From assembly GCA_017960885.1 (NCBI GenBank), contig JAGCYI010000224.1, forward strand, positions 1-53,599: 53,599 bases of DNA, written 5' to 3'. The notes under the pieces are model-generated. The model did no database searches. It saw nothing but the letters and a program-made list of their open reading frames with translations, and was not told the DNA's origin. The DNA comes from Bacteroidales bacterium. Its GTDB lineage: Bacteria > Bacteroidota > Bacteroidia > Bacteroidales > UBA3824. The position numbers and the translations under genes were made by a program. This document shows positions 33,700 through 41,344 of this stretch, in pieces (position 1 is the stretch's first letter; each line of letters opens with the position of its first letter).

Positions 33700-35649
33700 A
33701 TGCTTGGTTTTTTAAAACAGGGACTATCGAAATATCAAAAGTCGAAACTCAACAAGATAGTTGGGCAGTTCCTCTTTTATTCTACCATAATCACTTTTTT
33801 TACAACGGTTTACGAGTTTGGCTTTCTCGACGAAACCACCGACACAAGCCTGTTGCACAATTATTACTACATATATCTTTTGGTATACTTTTTCAGTTTT
33901 TCTACCCGCATCCCTTCGATGTTTGAAAAAAAGAGCAAGATATACCTTATTATTATACGCATCCTGCTTTTTGCGTTTTTGATTTTCTATTTTTTCAATG
34001 TAAAATTCTTGTTCGATGCCGTGGATTATCACGGATGGTTTTACCGGCTTATCACAAGTCCTAACCTTGTGTATGTGCTGATTATCAGTATTTTCTTTAT
34101 TGAGGTAAGCAAGTCTACATTCAAGGTTCTGGTGTTTAATATTACACCGGAGATACTTTTTGCGCTGAGTTTCATTACGTTGATATTTGTAGGCGCGGGA
34201 TTGTTGATGATACCCAACGCCACCGTTACACGTATCAAGTTCGTTGACGCTCTCTTTATGGCAACGAGCGCCACAAGTATCACAGGTTTGCAGTGCATCG
34301 ACTCTGCCGTGGGGTTTACCTCCTTGGGACAAGGTATATTGCTGGCTCTCTTGCAGATAGGCGGTTTGGGCGTAATGACTTTCACTTGCTTTATTGTATA
34401 TTTCTTTAAGGATACAAGTTCGTTTAAGGCAGGTGCTATGCTTGGCAATATGACTGGTACAGAGCGACTTGGCAATGCCTTCGCCACCATTCTCAAAATT
34501 GTTGCCTACACGTTTACAATTGAGGGTATAGGCGCGGTATGTATCTTTTTGTCAATAAGATACGATGACGGTTTCCCTGCCATGTACGACAAGGTGTCGT
34601 TCGCCGTTTATAACGCTATTTCTGCGTTTTGTAATGCTGGCTTTACAACTATTCCTGGCAGCATGACCTCTGACCTTGTGGCGCACAACTATTCGCTTAA
34701 AATTATCATTGCAATGTTGGCGATACTTGGAGGCGTTGGTTTCCCGATACTTATGAATTTGCAGGACTCAGGATCTAAGTTTTTGGTTAACCTGAAGAAT
34801 TGGATTTTTGGCAATATCGACTTTATTTTTCAACTTCCGTCTACCGCTATACGCCGTACTATCAACAAGATATTGCCTTTTCTCAAACTTTCTCTGCCGG
34901 CATATCCTCGAAAATTCAGATTCCATTTAGGTTGGAAGGGTGTGCCTTTTGTGCACCTTCCACGTGTGGTGAATGTAAACACCAAACTGGCTACCATAGT
35001 GTCGATTGTGCTGCTTGTGTTCGGTACTGCGTCGTTTTTCGGGCTTGAATACCACAATTCGCTTACCGCTCACGAGGGTTTCTGGTATAAACTTATCGAC
35101 TCGTTTTACTATTCGGTGATGCCTCGTTCGGCGGGATTCAACGACAGCGACCTTTCGCTTTTCCGCATACCTACATTGCTGATAATGATGTTTTTAATGT
35201 GGGTTGGCGCTTCGCCCGTATCTACCGGCGGCGGTGTTAAGACCACCACTTTCGGCGTGGCCTTGCTTGATATTTTCAGCATTCTCCGCGGCAAAGACAG
35301 GCTTGAGATTTTCTGTCGCAAGATTGCCAACAGCACAGTGCGCCACGCTTTTGCAGTGATAATGATTTCTCTCGCCGCGTTGGGCATAGGCACGTTCTTG
35401 CTTGTGATTTTTGAGGAGAACAATCCCGACGCCACACTGCTCAACCTTGCTTTTGAGAGTACGTCGGCGTATTGTACCTGCGGACTCAGCATGGGCATCA
35501 CGACCGAACTTAGCGCACCAAGCAAGTATTTGCTTTCGTTTCTGATGTATCTCGGCAGGGTAGGGGCGCTCACCATTGCGGCGGCGTTCTTCACCAAGGC
35601 TAAATCGCTCAAATATATGTACCCAAAAGAAAAAGTTTATATAGGCTAA
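33700..35649 (+). CDS. trkH: TrkH/KtrB-family potassium transporter
   Basis: This 649-aa membrane protein of the Trk/Ktr superfamily moves K+ (with H+ or Na+) across the inner membrane. Four pore-loop repeats with conserved glycines are visible (for example TSATSITGLQ, NAGFTTIPG, PRSAGFNDSD, TSAYCTCGLSMGIT). An extra N-terminal region of about 150 residues contains several membrane helices, so the protein is longer than E. coli TrkH (483). The regulatory subunit gene follows after 10 bp, which is the usual partner arrangement. Confidence 0.93.
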   Translation: MLGFLKQGLSKYQKSKLNKIVGQFLFYSTIITFFTTVYEFGFLDETTDTSLLHNYYYIYLLVYFFSFSTRIPSMFEKKSKIYLIIIRILLFAFLIFYFFNVKFLFDAVDYHGWFYRLITSPNLVYVLIISIFFIEVSKSTFKVLVFNITPEILFALSFITLIFVGAGLLMIPNATVTRIKFVDALFMATSATSITGLQCIDSAVGFTSLGQGILLALLQIGGLGVMTFTCFIVYFFKDTSSFKAGAMLGNMTGTERLGNAFATILKIVAYTFTIEGIGAVCIFLSIRYDDGFPAMYDKVSFAVYNAISAFCNAGFTTIPGSMTSDLVAHNYSLKIIIAMLAILGGVGFPILMNLQDSGSKFLVNLKNWIFGNIDFIFQLPSTAIRRTINKILPFLKLSLPAYPRKFRFHLGWKGVPFVHLPRVVNVNTKLATIVSIVLLVFGTASFFGLEYHNSLTAHEGFWYKLIDSFYYSVMPRSAGFNDSDLSLFRIPTLLIMMFLMWVGASPVSTGGGVKTTTFGVALLDIFSILRGKDRLEIFCRKIANSTVRHAFAVIMISLAALGIGTFLLVIFEENNPDATLLNLAFESTSAYCTCGLSMGITTELSAPSKYLLSFLMYLGRVGALTIAAAFFTKAKSLKYMYPKEKVYIG

Positions 35650-35659
35650 AATATAGGTT

Positions 35660-36349
35660 ATGAAAAAATATATTATCGTAGGACTCGGCAACTTCGGCTC
35701 GTCGTTGGCTATCAAACTCACCAATGCGGGCAACGAGGTTTTTGGCGCAGATTCGATTCTGAGCCGTGTTGACGCTATTCAAGAAAAAATCACGTCGGCG
35801 GCTATGCTCGACTGTACCGATTTCAACGCTATAAAATCGGCTTTGCCTTACAAAGATTCCGACTGCGTGATTGTGGCGATAGGCGAGGATATAGGCGCGT
35901 CTATTTTGGTGAATGCTACCTTTAAGCAGTTGAATGTGAAGCGTATAATGAGCCGTGTGATTTCCGAAACCCACCAGCGTGTGCTCGAAGCCATCGGCAT
36001 CACCGAGTTTGTGCATCCCGAGGAGGAAACCGCCTCACGCCTTACCGAGGTGCTCTCGCTTACTGGCGCTATGGACGTCTACAGCCTTTTCGACAAGCAC
36101 AAGGTGGTGGAGGTGAAACTCCCCGAGCGCTATTTTGGCAAAAAGGTGATTGAGACCGACATACGTCAGAAATATCACCTCAACGTGCTTACAGTAATCA
36201 AGAAAGTGCAGCACAAGACCCTTCTCGGCAAGATAAAAGAGAAACAGGAAGTGCTCGACTACGTTACTCCCGACACCATACTCGAAGTGGGTGACATTAT
36301 CGTAGTGTTCGGAAGATCAAGCGATTTGAAAAATTTTGTGAATGATTAG
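35660..36349 (+). CDS. trkA: TrkA/KtrA-family K+ uptake regulatory subunit
   Basis: A 229-aa cytoplasmic gating subunit. The N-terminal RCK/TrkA_N Rossmann domain begins YIIVGLGNFGSSLA (NAD(H)/ATP-binding glycine motif) and the C-terminal TrkA_C domain runs from about residue 135. The single-RCK length is that of KtrA rather than the duplicated TrkA (458 aa) of E. coli. It is coupled to trkH, so together they form one K+ uptake unit. Confidence 0.93.
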   Translation: MKKYIIVGLGNFGSSLAIKLTNAGNEVFGADSILSRVDAIQEKITSAAMLDCTDFNAIKSALPYKDSDCVIVAIGEDIGASILVNATFKQLNVKRIMSRVISETHQRVLEAIGITEFVHPEEETASRLTEVLSLTGAMDVYSLFDKHKVVEVKLPERYFGKKVIETDIRQKYHLNVLTVIKKVQHKTLLGKIKEKQEVLDYVTPDTILEVGDIIVVFGRSSDLKNFVND

Positions 36350-36357
36350 CCTGCGGT

Positions 36358-37599
36358 TTATTTCATAGTGTTTACCCAGCCCATCCACACCAACCTGTCG
36401 CCGTGCAAGGTGTAGTCGGTATTGTAAACTGCTATGAAATAGTTGTTTTCGGTGTTGTACCAGCTGCCGTCGGGATATTCTAACGTGCCATCTGTGTGCT
36501 TAATTATATAGGTGTAGTTGTAGAGACCCTGCTTTAAGAGCATGGAACAGCGGTAGAAGCGTTCGCCCGAGTCGTAACTCATCTTGTTGGATTCTCCGAA
36601 ACTATAGTTCGACAGTGCTCCGAAAACATACACATCGCCGTCGGGCAACGGCGGATATTTTAGCCTGAAATCTACCTCTATGTAGTCAGATTCCACATCA
36701 CGGTCGAATCCACGGTCGTTTTTGATGTAGTATTGCCCGTTTAAATCCTCTTGAAATGAATAAGATACGTCGGTGGGGTAGTGGGGAGTGAGGGCATAGT
36801 GGTACATGCCGTTGCGAAATTCAATTTTGTCGATACCTAACGCCTTGAAATTTACATCTTTGGCATCGAAATAGAGATATTCGCTGCCGCCGTCGAAAAT
36901 GTTTTCGCCTTCGTTGCTGTGGAAACGCAGGTTGTAGGCGTCGGTGAAGTTGTATTCCAACTTGTGACGGTGGTCTACGTCGCCGTTTTTCATCACATAC
37001 ACTTTTAAAAATCCAGCCGGATTGGAAATGCGTTCGCGGCTGTTGTCGATATTAACCTTAACTTGCTGACCTGTAATGGAATATTCAGCCAGGAACGGAC
37101 GCTCTATTTGTGCGTCAACCTTCAATCTTGTTTCGGGTTCGGCTATCATAAATTTCTTTTGCAGAATCACCTCGTCGGGATTGCTCTCGTCGAAGATGGT
37201 TATCAGATAGTTGCCGCTGATTTTTAATTTCACATCGTCGTTTGGAATGTCTATAATATAATGTGTGAAAATGCTGTGGGTGTTGAACGAATTTCGGTAG
37301 TTGTCGATGGTGCGGCGGTCGAACCCTTCTGCAAACTCGTAAAAATCTAAATCGTCGGGCTCAAAGGCGGCGTTGCAGTGCCTGATGGAGTATGCGAGGC
37401 GGTGGTAAGGGTCGTCCATAACGTCGAAACTTAGGGTAAGACTCTCGCCAAGCGTGCATACAGGCATGCCCATTTCGGTGTTTGTTTTCCTAAACTCCAC
37501 TGTTTTAATGTTTTCGTTGGCGAACTCATTGGTTGTTTGCGCTGTTGCCACGTTTGAAATGAGCAACATAGATGCGGCAAAAATTTTTTTCAGTTTCAT
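36358..37599 (-). CDS. DUF5103 protein (type IX secretion plug-type)
   Basis: A 413-aa secreted protein with a signal peptide (MKLKKIFAASMLLISNVATA). The sequence follows the DUF5103 pattern: LSFDVMDDPYHRLAYSIRHC near the N-terminus, then SFNTHSIFTHYIIDIPN and KLKISGNYLITI, and a C-terminal immunoglobulin-like region with DGDVYVFGALSN. DUF5103 proteins have been described as the periplasmic plug of the SprA translocon of the type IX secretion system; they also occur in Bacteroidota without gliding. No other T9SS gene is in the window. It starts 64 bp from the divergent pdxB. Confidence 0.85.
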   Translation of the reverse strand: MKLKKIFAASMLLISNVATAQTTNEFANENIKTVEFRKTNTEMGMPVCTLGESLTLSFDVMDDPYHRLAYSIRHCNAAFEPDDLDFYEFAEGFDRRTIDNYRNSFNTHSIFTHYIIDIPNDDVKLKISGNYLITIFDESNPDEVILQKKFMIAEPETRLKVDAQIERPFLAEYSITGQQVKVNIDNSRERISNPAGFLKVYVMKNGDVDHRHKLEYNFTDAYNLRFHSNEGENIFDGGSEYLYFDAKDVNFKALGIDKIEFRNGMYHYALTPHYPTDVSYSFQEDLNGQYYIKNDRGFDRDVESDYIEVDFRLKYPPLPDGDVYVFGALSNYSFGESNKMSYDSGERFYRCSMLLKQGLYNYTYIIKHTDGTLEYPDGSWYNTENNYFIAVYNTDYTLHGDRLVWMGWVNTMK

Positions 37600-37663
37600 A
37601 GCGTCATTTGTTTTTTCTGCAATATCTTTGCAAAGGTTAATAAATTTTTTGAATTACAAAAAA

Positions 37664-38695
37664 ATGAAGATAGTCTGCGACAACAAGGTTAGATTTTTGG
37701 GCGATGTGTTCAATGGCGTTGCCGAAACGGTTTTGGTTCCGGGACGCGATATCACTCCCGAAATAGTAAAAGATGCCGATGCGCTTATTGTACGCACCCG
37801 CACCAACTGCAACGAACAATTACTGAGCCAATCTTCTGTAAAGTTTATCGGCACAGCCACAATAGGTTACGACCATATTGACACCAGTTACTGCGAGCAA
37901 AACAATATTTTCTGGACCAACGCGCCAGGCTGCAATTCCGGCTCGGTGTGCCAATATATAGTGTCTGTATTGATTTGTCTTTCAGATAAATACGGATTCG
38001 ATATTAAATCTAAGACCCTTGGCGTGATAGGAGCGGGGTATGTGGGTGCTAAGGTGGTGAAAGCCGCCAAGCTTCTGGGTATGAACGTTTTGGTAAACGA
38101 TCCGCCGTTGCAACTCTCCGGCAGTAGCGATTTTGATTTCTGCTCGCTCGACTATCTGCTGCAAAACGCTGACATAGTGGATATTCACGTTCCATATTCT
38201 ACATCGGGAGAATTTGCCACACACCATCTTTGCAATCAGGATTTTTTAAACAAGATGACTGACGGCTCAATACTTATCAATTCGTCGCGTGGTCCTGTGG
38301 CAGATAATGCCGCTTTGTTGTCGGCGTTGGAGAGTAAAAAACTTCTTACCGCAGTGCTCGACGTTTGGGAAAACGAGCCAAATATCAATCTTGAACTCCT
38401 CAACCGTGTGTTTATCGGCACTCCGCATATTGCAGGCTATTCTGTCGACGGCAAGGCTAATGCCACAATGCAGATTGTTAGAAGTTTGAGCAAGTTTTTC
38501 AATCTCGGATTAAACAACTGGGTTCCCGACACTTCGGAATATCAAGGTATCAACCTTGATTATGCTCATATTGCTGATTATAAGGCTGTTATTAATTCCT
38601 ATAATGTTCTCCAGGATAGTGCGAATCTCAAATCCCAGCCCGATAGGTTTGAATATTTGCGTGAGAATTATCCTGTGCGTCGCGAAAGCCTGTAG
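37664..38695 (+). CDS. pdxB: 4-phosphoerythronate dehydrogenase
   Basis: A 343-aa D-isomer-specific 2-hydroxyacid dehydrogenase that oxidises 4-phospho-D-erythronate in pyridoxal-phosphate biosynthesis. Motifs: the MKIVCDNKVRFLGDVF N-terminus with VRTRTNCN, typical of PdxB; the NAD-binding LGVIGAGYVGAKV; the catalytic INSSRGPVAD arginine region; and IGTPHIAGYS with the catalytic histidine. It lacks part of the long C-terminal tail of E. coli PdxB (378). An in-frame start 210 bp upstream at 37454 lies antisense inside the DUF5103 gene and is rejected. TATCTTTG at 37623-37630 fits a -7 box, with no good -33. Confidence 0.93.
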   Translation: MKIVCDNKVRFLGDVFNGVAETVLVPGRDITPEIVKDADALIVRTRTNCNEQLLSQSSVKFIGTATIGYDHIDTSYCEQNNIFWTNAPGCNSGSVCQYIVSVLICLSDKYGFDIKSKTLGVIGAGYVGAKVVKAAKLLGMNVLVNDPPLQLSGSSDFDFCSLDYLLQNADIVDIHVPYSTSGEFATHHLCNQDFLNKMTDGSILINSSRGPVADNAALLSALESKKLLTAVLDVWENEPNINLELLNRVFIGTPHIAGYSVDGKANATMQIVRSLSKFFNLGLNNWVPDTSEYQGINLDYAHIADYKAVINSYNVLQDSANLKSQPDRFEYLRENYPVRRESL

Positions 38696-38709
38696 ACCTA
38701 TGTGCAAAA

Positions 38710-38739
38710 AAAAACGAACCTTACGAGTGGTCCGTTTTT
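38710..38739. terminator. Bidirectional terminator between pdxB and the porin gene
   Basis: A-rich left arm AAAAACGAACC (38710-38720) pairs with GGTCCGTTTTT (38729-38739) with one mismatch and an 8-nt loop. It has A and T tracts on both sides, so it can act on the + strand pdxB and on the minus-strand porin transcript. Confidence 0.7.
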
Positions 38740-38926
38740 GTTAGGTTAAATTCAAAATAGTTTTAGGTATGTTTGGCCTTAAAGTGTCGGTTCGGTAAGG
38801 CGCAATAAAAATAGTTTTGTTAAGTTTGTTTACACTATAATGACACTTCAATTGCTCAATACCCTAAGTAAAAAACGTATAATTTGTGATTTTAATATTT
38901 AATGCACTGATTTACAGTTGTATAAA

Positions 38927-40888
38927 TTAGTCACCAAAACGCCACAAAATACCAAATTTAAAATGGAAGTCGGTGATAGGGTAGCAGTCGGCGGCAGCAT
39001 AATAGTCTTGAATCATACCGTCGTTGATATGCTCCCACTTGAAAAACATCAGCACACCTTTTATTTTTAAGTTGAAAAAGGCGTTGATAATAGGATAGTT
39101 GCCGGCTTTGAAATCAGCCTTATCGCCGAGAGGGTAGAAAACAGATGTGGCAGGGCTGTATCCGTATGGGTCGTACTCGCTTGAATAGCGTACTTCGCCA
39201 CCTATCTGGGTCAGCAACACCTTTGGAACAAGGAAAAATTCAAAATATGTGGCATGGTATAAAGCAAAATCAGGCAGGTTGAGAATTTCGTTCTTGTCGG
39301 AATGCTGCCATACAAACCTGTTTGCAAACCTCACATGCCATACAAAGAAATCCTTTGAAACCTTTACCGTTTGCACGGTGATGTTGCCCTTGTCTTGCGC
39401 GGGAACGGCTTGATGGTTGAAATATATGTAATCGGTTAGCATATAGTTCGATGCCGAAACCTTGAAATGCCATTGCGGCATACCGAATTCAGCTCCTATC
39501 CTTATAATTTTGCTTTTAGAAAACTTGTTGTCCCACTTGTAATTGTTGCTAAAATAGTGTTTTTCAAAATAAGTCGGCTCCAGATTGTAAAAATCTACCG
39601 AGGCATCTAAATATGCGTTAACGGTGTCGCTGTTATGTTTGAATAGCTTGTAACCCAGTTTGCCGTTCAATTCGGTGTCGCCTGATTTAGCACCGGTTAT
39701 GTATTGTTTGAAATCGCCGCTCAGATATAGGCTTCGCGATTTGTTTTTAAATATACCTGCCTCAAAAAACGTGTTTTGATTGTGTTCTGAATAGTTTTTT
39801 TCAATGTAGTTGGCAAGGTTGTGATAGGATTCGTGCTCAATACCGATAGCGCCTCTGATGCCCGGTGAAAATCCCATGAGCTGACCTTCGCAAATCTTGA
39901 GTTGCAGTTTGTTGGTTACCCTTCTGAAGAAAATAGAATCGTAAGTGGCAGGTACATTTTTGTAGAAATGTTCAAAAACAGTAGTGTCCATATCTCCATC
40001 GGTGTATGAGCGGAACTGTTTTTCGTAGTCGAATGTGTAGTTGAAAGCGATTCTTGGGGTGTAGATTTCGGTGCGTGTGGTGTCGTTGATGATTTTAAAG
40101 TCGGTTGTGCCCAAAGAGTATTCGCTTACAAGTCCCCAATGACGGTATCCCCAGTAGCTGTCGCTTTTGTCCATCTTGGTGTTAAAGCGTTTGTTGTTGA
40201 GGTCTACCGAGTCCTTTAGGATGCCACCGTTTTCCTGAATTTGAAATTTGTTGAACTTATAAAAGGTGTATAGGCTGAAATGTTTGCCACGGTAGCTGAT
40301 GTTTGGTGCAAACGACACGAGCCTTGTTTGCTGGTGCGACAATCTGCCTGCGCTACCGTCTAACTTGATATTGAACGCCCAGTTGAATTTGCTGTTAACG
40401 TTTTGAGTATGAGTAAAATCCACAATCTGCTCTTTGCGAGATTTTGGCGCGGTAACATAATAAAGCCAAGTGTAAGGATGGTTTACTTGATAATATTTGG
40501 TCTTTTCTGGAACGTTCCAAAAGTCGTTGAGCGAGTTGAAAAATATTATGGAGTTCCACTTGTTGATGGGTCTGTCGTCAAAAACATTTGAAATATATGG
40601 CGACGCCATATTACCGAGGTTGGTGGTGGATATTGATTGCTTTTCGTTTTTGTCGTAAACTTGAAAGAGATGGAGTGTAGTGTCCTCGTCAAGCTTGTAA
40701 TCTACAGGCGAGAGGTCTTTGCCGAGAGTCCACACGTTTACTCTCATCGGATAGTCATCTTTCTTTTTCTCCTTTTTGTTTTTTTGGGCTTGAGCCTGAG
40801 CCACGCCGGATACCAGTACCAAAATCATTAGTACAATTACCCCTTTGCCTGTGGCTATCATTTTATTTATGTTGCAAAATAACTTCAT
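38927..40888 (-). CDS. Porin_10-like putative outer-membrane porin
   Basis: A 653-aa protein with a signal sequence (hydrophobic VIVLMILVLVSGVAQA), a lysine-rich segment (KNKKEKKKDD), and a long body of alternating aromatic beta strands ending in an aromatic C-terminus (FGILWRFGD), as in beta-barrel proteins. The pattern matches the Porin_10 'putative porin' family of Bacteroidota. The start at 40888 (MKLFC) is chosen because it follows the promoter by about 45 bp; an ATG at 40861 is an alternative with a shorter leader, and one at 40957 lies upstream of the promoter and is rejected. Transported substrates are unknown. Confidence 0.82.
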   Translation of the reverse strand: MKLFCNINKMIATGKGVIVLMILVLVSGVAQAQAQKNKKEKKKDDYPMRVNVWTLGKDLSPVDYKLDEDTTLHLFQVYDKNEKQSISTTNLGNMASPYISNVFDDRPINKWNSIIFFNSLNDFWNVPEKTKYYQVNHPYTWLYYVTAPKSRKEQIVDFTHTQNVNSKFNWAFNIKLDGSAGRLSHQQTRLVSFAPNISYRGKHFSLYTFYKFNKFQIQENGGILKDSVDLNNKRFNTKMDKSDSYWGYRHWGLVSEYSLGTTDFKIINDTTRTEIYTPRIAFNYTFDYEKQFRSYTDGDMDTTVFEHFYKNVPATYDSIFFRRVTNKLQLKICEGQLMGFSPGIRGAIGIEHESYHNLANYIEKNYSEHNQNTFFEAGIFKNKSRSLYLSGDFKQYITGAKSGDTELNGKLGYKLFKHNSDTVNAYLDASVDFYNLEPTYFEKHYFSNNYKWDNKFSKSKIIRIGAEFGMPQWHFKVSASNYMLTDYIYFNHQAVPAQDKGNITVQTVKVSKDFFVWHVRFANRFVWQHSDKNEILNLPDFALYHATYFEFFLVPKVLLTQIGGEVRYSSEYDPYGYSPATSVFYPLGDKADFKAGNYPIINAFFNLKIKGVLMFFKWEHINDGMIQDYYAAADCYPITDFHFKFGILWRFGD

Positions 40889-40934
40889 ATCAGTATAATA
40901 AAACAAGCCGTAACTTTGGCGGCAAATTTTTCTG

Positions 40935-40966
40935 CAAAAATAAGGTTCAATATTCAAATCGTCAAA
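40935..40966 (-). promoter_or_regulatory. Promoter for the porin gene (minus strand)
   Basis: Read on the minus strand: TTTG (40963-40966), a 20-bp spacer, and TATTTTTG (40935-40942), a full match to TAnnTTTG. The porin ATG at 40888 lies about 45 bp downstream. Confidence 0.75.
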
Positions 40967-41096
40967 TTTATACGCCTATAATCGTCAAAAAAAATGTATA
41001 ATTAATCTTAATAAACTCAGTTTTTGTAATAATGACACTTGTAATATTCAATAAATCAATATAATATAAATTATTCTAAAAATCTTTTCAAAAAAA

Positions 41097-41129
41097 TTTG
41101 CATAATACATATTAAACTGCTTAACTTTG
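41097..41129 (+). promoter_or_regulatory. Promoter for tRNA-His
   Basis: TTTG (41097-41100), a 21-bp spacer, then TAACTTTG (41122-41129), a full match to the Bacteroidales consensus. The tRNA begins 15 bp downstream. Confidence 0.8.
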
Positions 41130-41143
41130 CACCCGAAAAAATT

Positions 41144-41218
41144 GGCCGAGGTAGCTCAGTTGGTTAGAGCATCGGATTGTGGATCCGAGGGTCATGGGTT
41201 CGAATCTCTTCCTCGGTA
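41144..41218 (+). tRNA. tRNA-His (anticodon GTG)
   Basis: Cloverleaf: acceptor GCCGAGG/CCTCGGT with a G before position 1 (tRNA-His G-1 identity base), D-arm GCTCAGTTGGTTAGAGC, anticodon arm TCGGA-TTGTGGA-TCCGA (anticodon GTG), and T-loop TTCGAAT. The T-stem has one T-T mismatch. CCA is not encoded. It has its own promoter and terminator. Confidence 0.93.
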
Positions 41219-41230
41219 CTAGTTTTTTAA

Positions 41231-41257
41231 GGTCGCCATTCGGTGACCTTTTTTTTT
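41231..41257 (+). terminator. Terminator after tRNA-His
   Basis: GGTCGCC (41231-41237) pairs with GGTGACC (41242-41248) including one G-T, followed by nine Ts. Confidence 0.85.
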
Positions 41258-41283
41258 GCAATTAATATTTTTTTTGTCAAAAT

Positions 41284-41314
41284 TTTGAAATTATAAAAAT
41301 ATAGGTTACATTTG
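41284..41314 (+). promoter_or_regulatory. Promoter for the SPOR/flotillin-like gene cluster
   Basis: TTTG (41284-41287), a 19-bp spacer, TACATTTG (41307-41314): both boxes match the Bacteroidales consensus. The ATG at 41345 is 30 bp downstream. Confidence 0.8.
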
Positions 41315-41344
41315 TAATCGAAACTATAATTTTTTCGGACCGAG

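Noticed and set aside
37454..37663. Upstream in-frame extension of pdxB
   Set aside because: Lies antisense in the DUF5103 gene, and the PdxB-like N-terminus begins at 37664.
38837..41040. Direct repeat ATAATGACACTT at 38837-38848 and 41029-41040 flanking the porin gene
   Set aside because: Only 12 bp, no inverted ends, transposase or composition change; chance in AT-rich DNA is likely, and a target-site duplication is not supported.
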